The position numbers and the translations under genes are program-made. From NCBI GenBank assembly GCA_003170995.1, contig PMXT01000169.1, positions 1 to 7,260 of the forward strand: a stretch of 7,260 nucleotides of DNA, written 5' to 3'. Positions 6,400 through 7,260 of this stretch are shown here, in pieces. Position 1 is the stretch's first letter; every line of letters starts with the position of its first letter. The notes beneath the pieces were generated by a model. That model searched no databases. It saw nothing but the letters and a program-made list of their open reading frames with translations, and was not told the origin of the DNA. The DNA is from Actinomycetota bacterium. Lineage in GTDB: Bacteria; Actinomycetota; Thermoleophilia; Gaiellales; Gaiellaceae.

Positions 6400-6405
6400 A
6401 TGCTA
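6400..6405 (-). promoter_or_regulatory. Candidate -10 box of the gcv operon, near-leaderless
   Basis: TAGCAT on the minus strand fits the TANNNT -10 pattern common in Actinobacteria. It ends 9 bases before the gcvT ATG, so RNA would begin within a few bases of the start codon. This agrees with the lack of a Shine-Dalgarno before gcvT. No convincing -35 box lies 16-18 bases upstream, so the call is weak. Confidence 0.3.
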
Positions 6406-6448
6406 TCCATCCTGGCGGCCGGGCTGCGTGATTGGCCTTGGCAGATAG

Positions 6449-7231
6449 CTAGGCCCTCCTCGGCTCGTACTACTTCGGGCGCCACGTTCTTCCGCCCGCC
6501 CTCAAAGCTACCCGCCCGCGAGGTCGTTCTACAGTGGCGAGAGAAACGCGGCCGGAAACCCGACCCAGGCCGACTTCGACAAGCGCTCCGGGGCCGAGCG
6601 CCTGGAGAGCTACTCCTACGACCTGCTCGACCGCCTGACCGGCTACTGCGTCACGACGGGCTGCAAGAGCGAAAACAAGATCGGCTACTCATGCGATCAG
6701 GCCGGAGACCGCCTGACCGAGACGGTCGGCAAGAAGACGACAGGCTACGCCTACAACGCCGCGGGCGAGCTTCTCTCCCAGACTCTGCCCGACGGTACGA
6801 AGATCCCCTACTCCTACGACGCAAACGAGAACGAAACCAAGGCAGGTCCCTGGAGCTACTCCTACAACCTTGCAAACCAGCTCGTCTCTGCCGGCAACGG
6901 AACCACAACCGCCGCCTACTCCTATGACGGCGACGGAAACCGCTCGACCGAGCAGATCTCAGGCTCGAGCGCCTCGACCACTCGCTGTCTCTGGGACTCG
7001 AACTTCTCCCTATCCCAGCTCGCAGGCGAGCAGGACGCATCCGGCGCGACTCTCGCCAGCTTCATCTACGGAGCAGGTTCGCTCGCGATGATCGACTCGT
7101 CAGCCGCGTACCGCTACTACACGACCGACCGGCTCGGCTCGATCCGGGCAACAACAGGTCCCGCCGGCAGGATCGCTGGTGCCGCGGGGCGGCCGCTTCT
7201 GGCGTACAGACCTAGTGGAATAGGCTCATAG
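6449..7231 (+). pseudogene. RHS/YD-repeat protein fragment, truncated at both ends
   Basis: The frame is open from 6449 to the TAG at 7229-7231 (260 codons). It contains no ATG, GTG or TTG before an ATG at 7088, so it cannot be translated normally. RHS likeness begins around 6548 (NAAGNPTQ). YD-type units then start at 6611 (YSYDLLDRLTGYC), 6686 (YSCDQAGDRLTET), 6746 (YAYNAAGELLSQ), 6809 (YSYDANENE), 6857 (YSYNLANQLVSA) and 6917 (YSYDGDGNRS), spaced 16-25 residues apart. The element YRYYTTDRLGSIRATTG (from 7109) is the usual run-up to the RHS core. The expected continuation (a Y-x-Y-D-x-x-G unit, then the G-L-Y-Y-x-R-A-R-Y-Y-D core) is missing. Instead, unrelated residues RIAGAAGRPLLAYRPSGIGS lead to the stop. 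Full RHS proteins are large secreted or surface shells, often polymorphic toxins. This is a remnant of one, with no toxin tip or immunity gene visible. Confidence 0.75.
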
Positions 7232-7260
7232 AGTTCAAATCAGCATGACGACCCGCCGAC

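Noticed and set aside
6400..6927. Plus-strand frame with ATG at 6400 as a gene
   Set aside because: Its product is Arg/Leu/Pro-rich and featureless. Over 6548-6927 the neighbouring frame encodes clear YD repeats, so this is a shadow.
7181..7196. SacII/NotI-like GC palindromes and an L-V-P-R-G reading in another frame, resembling vector sequence
   Set aside because: Such sites are common by chance at this GC content (another GCGGCCGC occurs inside gcvPB), and no other vector sequence is present.
6449..7231. Active RHS toxin-immunity system
   Set aside because: There is no start codon, no RHS core motif, no toxin tip and no downstream immunity gene in the window.
7245..7260. Possible gene start at the right edge (ATG, then T-T-R-R)
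   Set aside because: Only 16 bases are visible, with no ribosome site within range. It cannot be supported without more sequence.

Overview
The window is GC-rich throughout, uses GTG starts for four of its five complete genes, and codes densely. The ABC-2 permease and the lipoyl carrier protein look like those of high-GC Actinobacteriota. The glycine decarboxylase P-protein, however, is split into two genes, unlike the fused form of Streptomyces and Mycobacterium. A deep-branching actinobacterial lineage such as Thermoleophilia (Gaiellales or Solirubrobacterales), possibly a metagenome-assembled genome, fits best. This is inferred from gene style and not tested by search.

Layout: (1) 1-411, plus strand, is the 3' end of an ABC-2 type transporter permease. 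(2) 408-1769, minus strand, is a membrane protein with two N-terminal zinc ribbons, a long Pro/Ala/Glu-rich linker and four C-terminal membrane segments. It converges on the permease, and both stop codons lie in one CTAG palindrome. (3) 1907-6390, minus strand, is a glycine cleavage operon in the order gcvT-gcvH-gcvPA-gcvPB. gcvT overlaps gcvH by 14 bp and gcvH is 6 bp from gcvPA, but gcvPA and gcvPB are separated by 187 bp. (4) 6449-7231, plus strand and divergent from gcvT, is an RHS/YD-repeat fragment with no usable start codon, cut off before the usual RHS core. It is best read as a pseudogene.

The four gcv genes supply the aminomethyltransferase (T), lipoyl carrier (H) and both halves of the PLP-dependent decarboxylase (P) of the glycine cleavage system. 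This system converts glycine to CO2, NH3 and methylene-tetrahydrofolate. The dihydrolipoamide dehydrogenase (L) is not in the window and must be encoded elsewhere.

No phage, CRISPR, complete IS element, RNA gene or new enzymatic system was found. The most unusual piece is the 187-bp spacer between gcvPA and gcvPB. It holds a G-quadruplex-type motif, a perfect 8-bp hairpin, and a segment that could pair with the gcvPB ribosome binding site. The orphan RHS fragment beside the operon promoter, and the absence of a recognisable glycine riboswitch there, are also worth a look.
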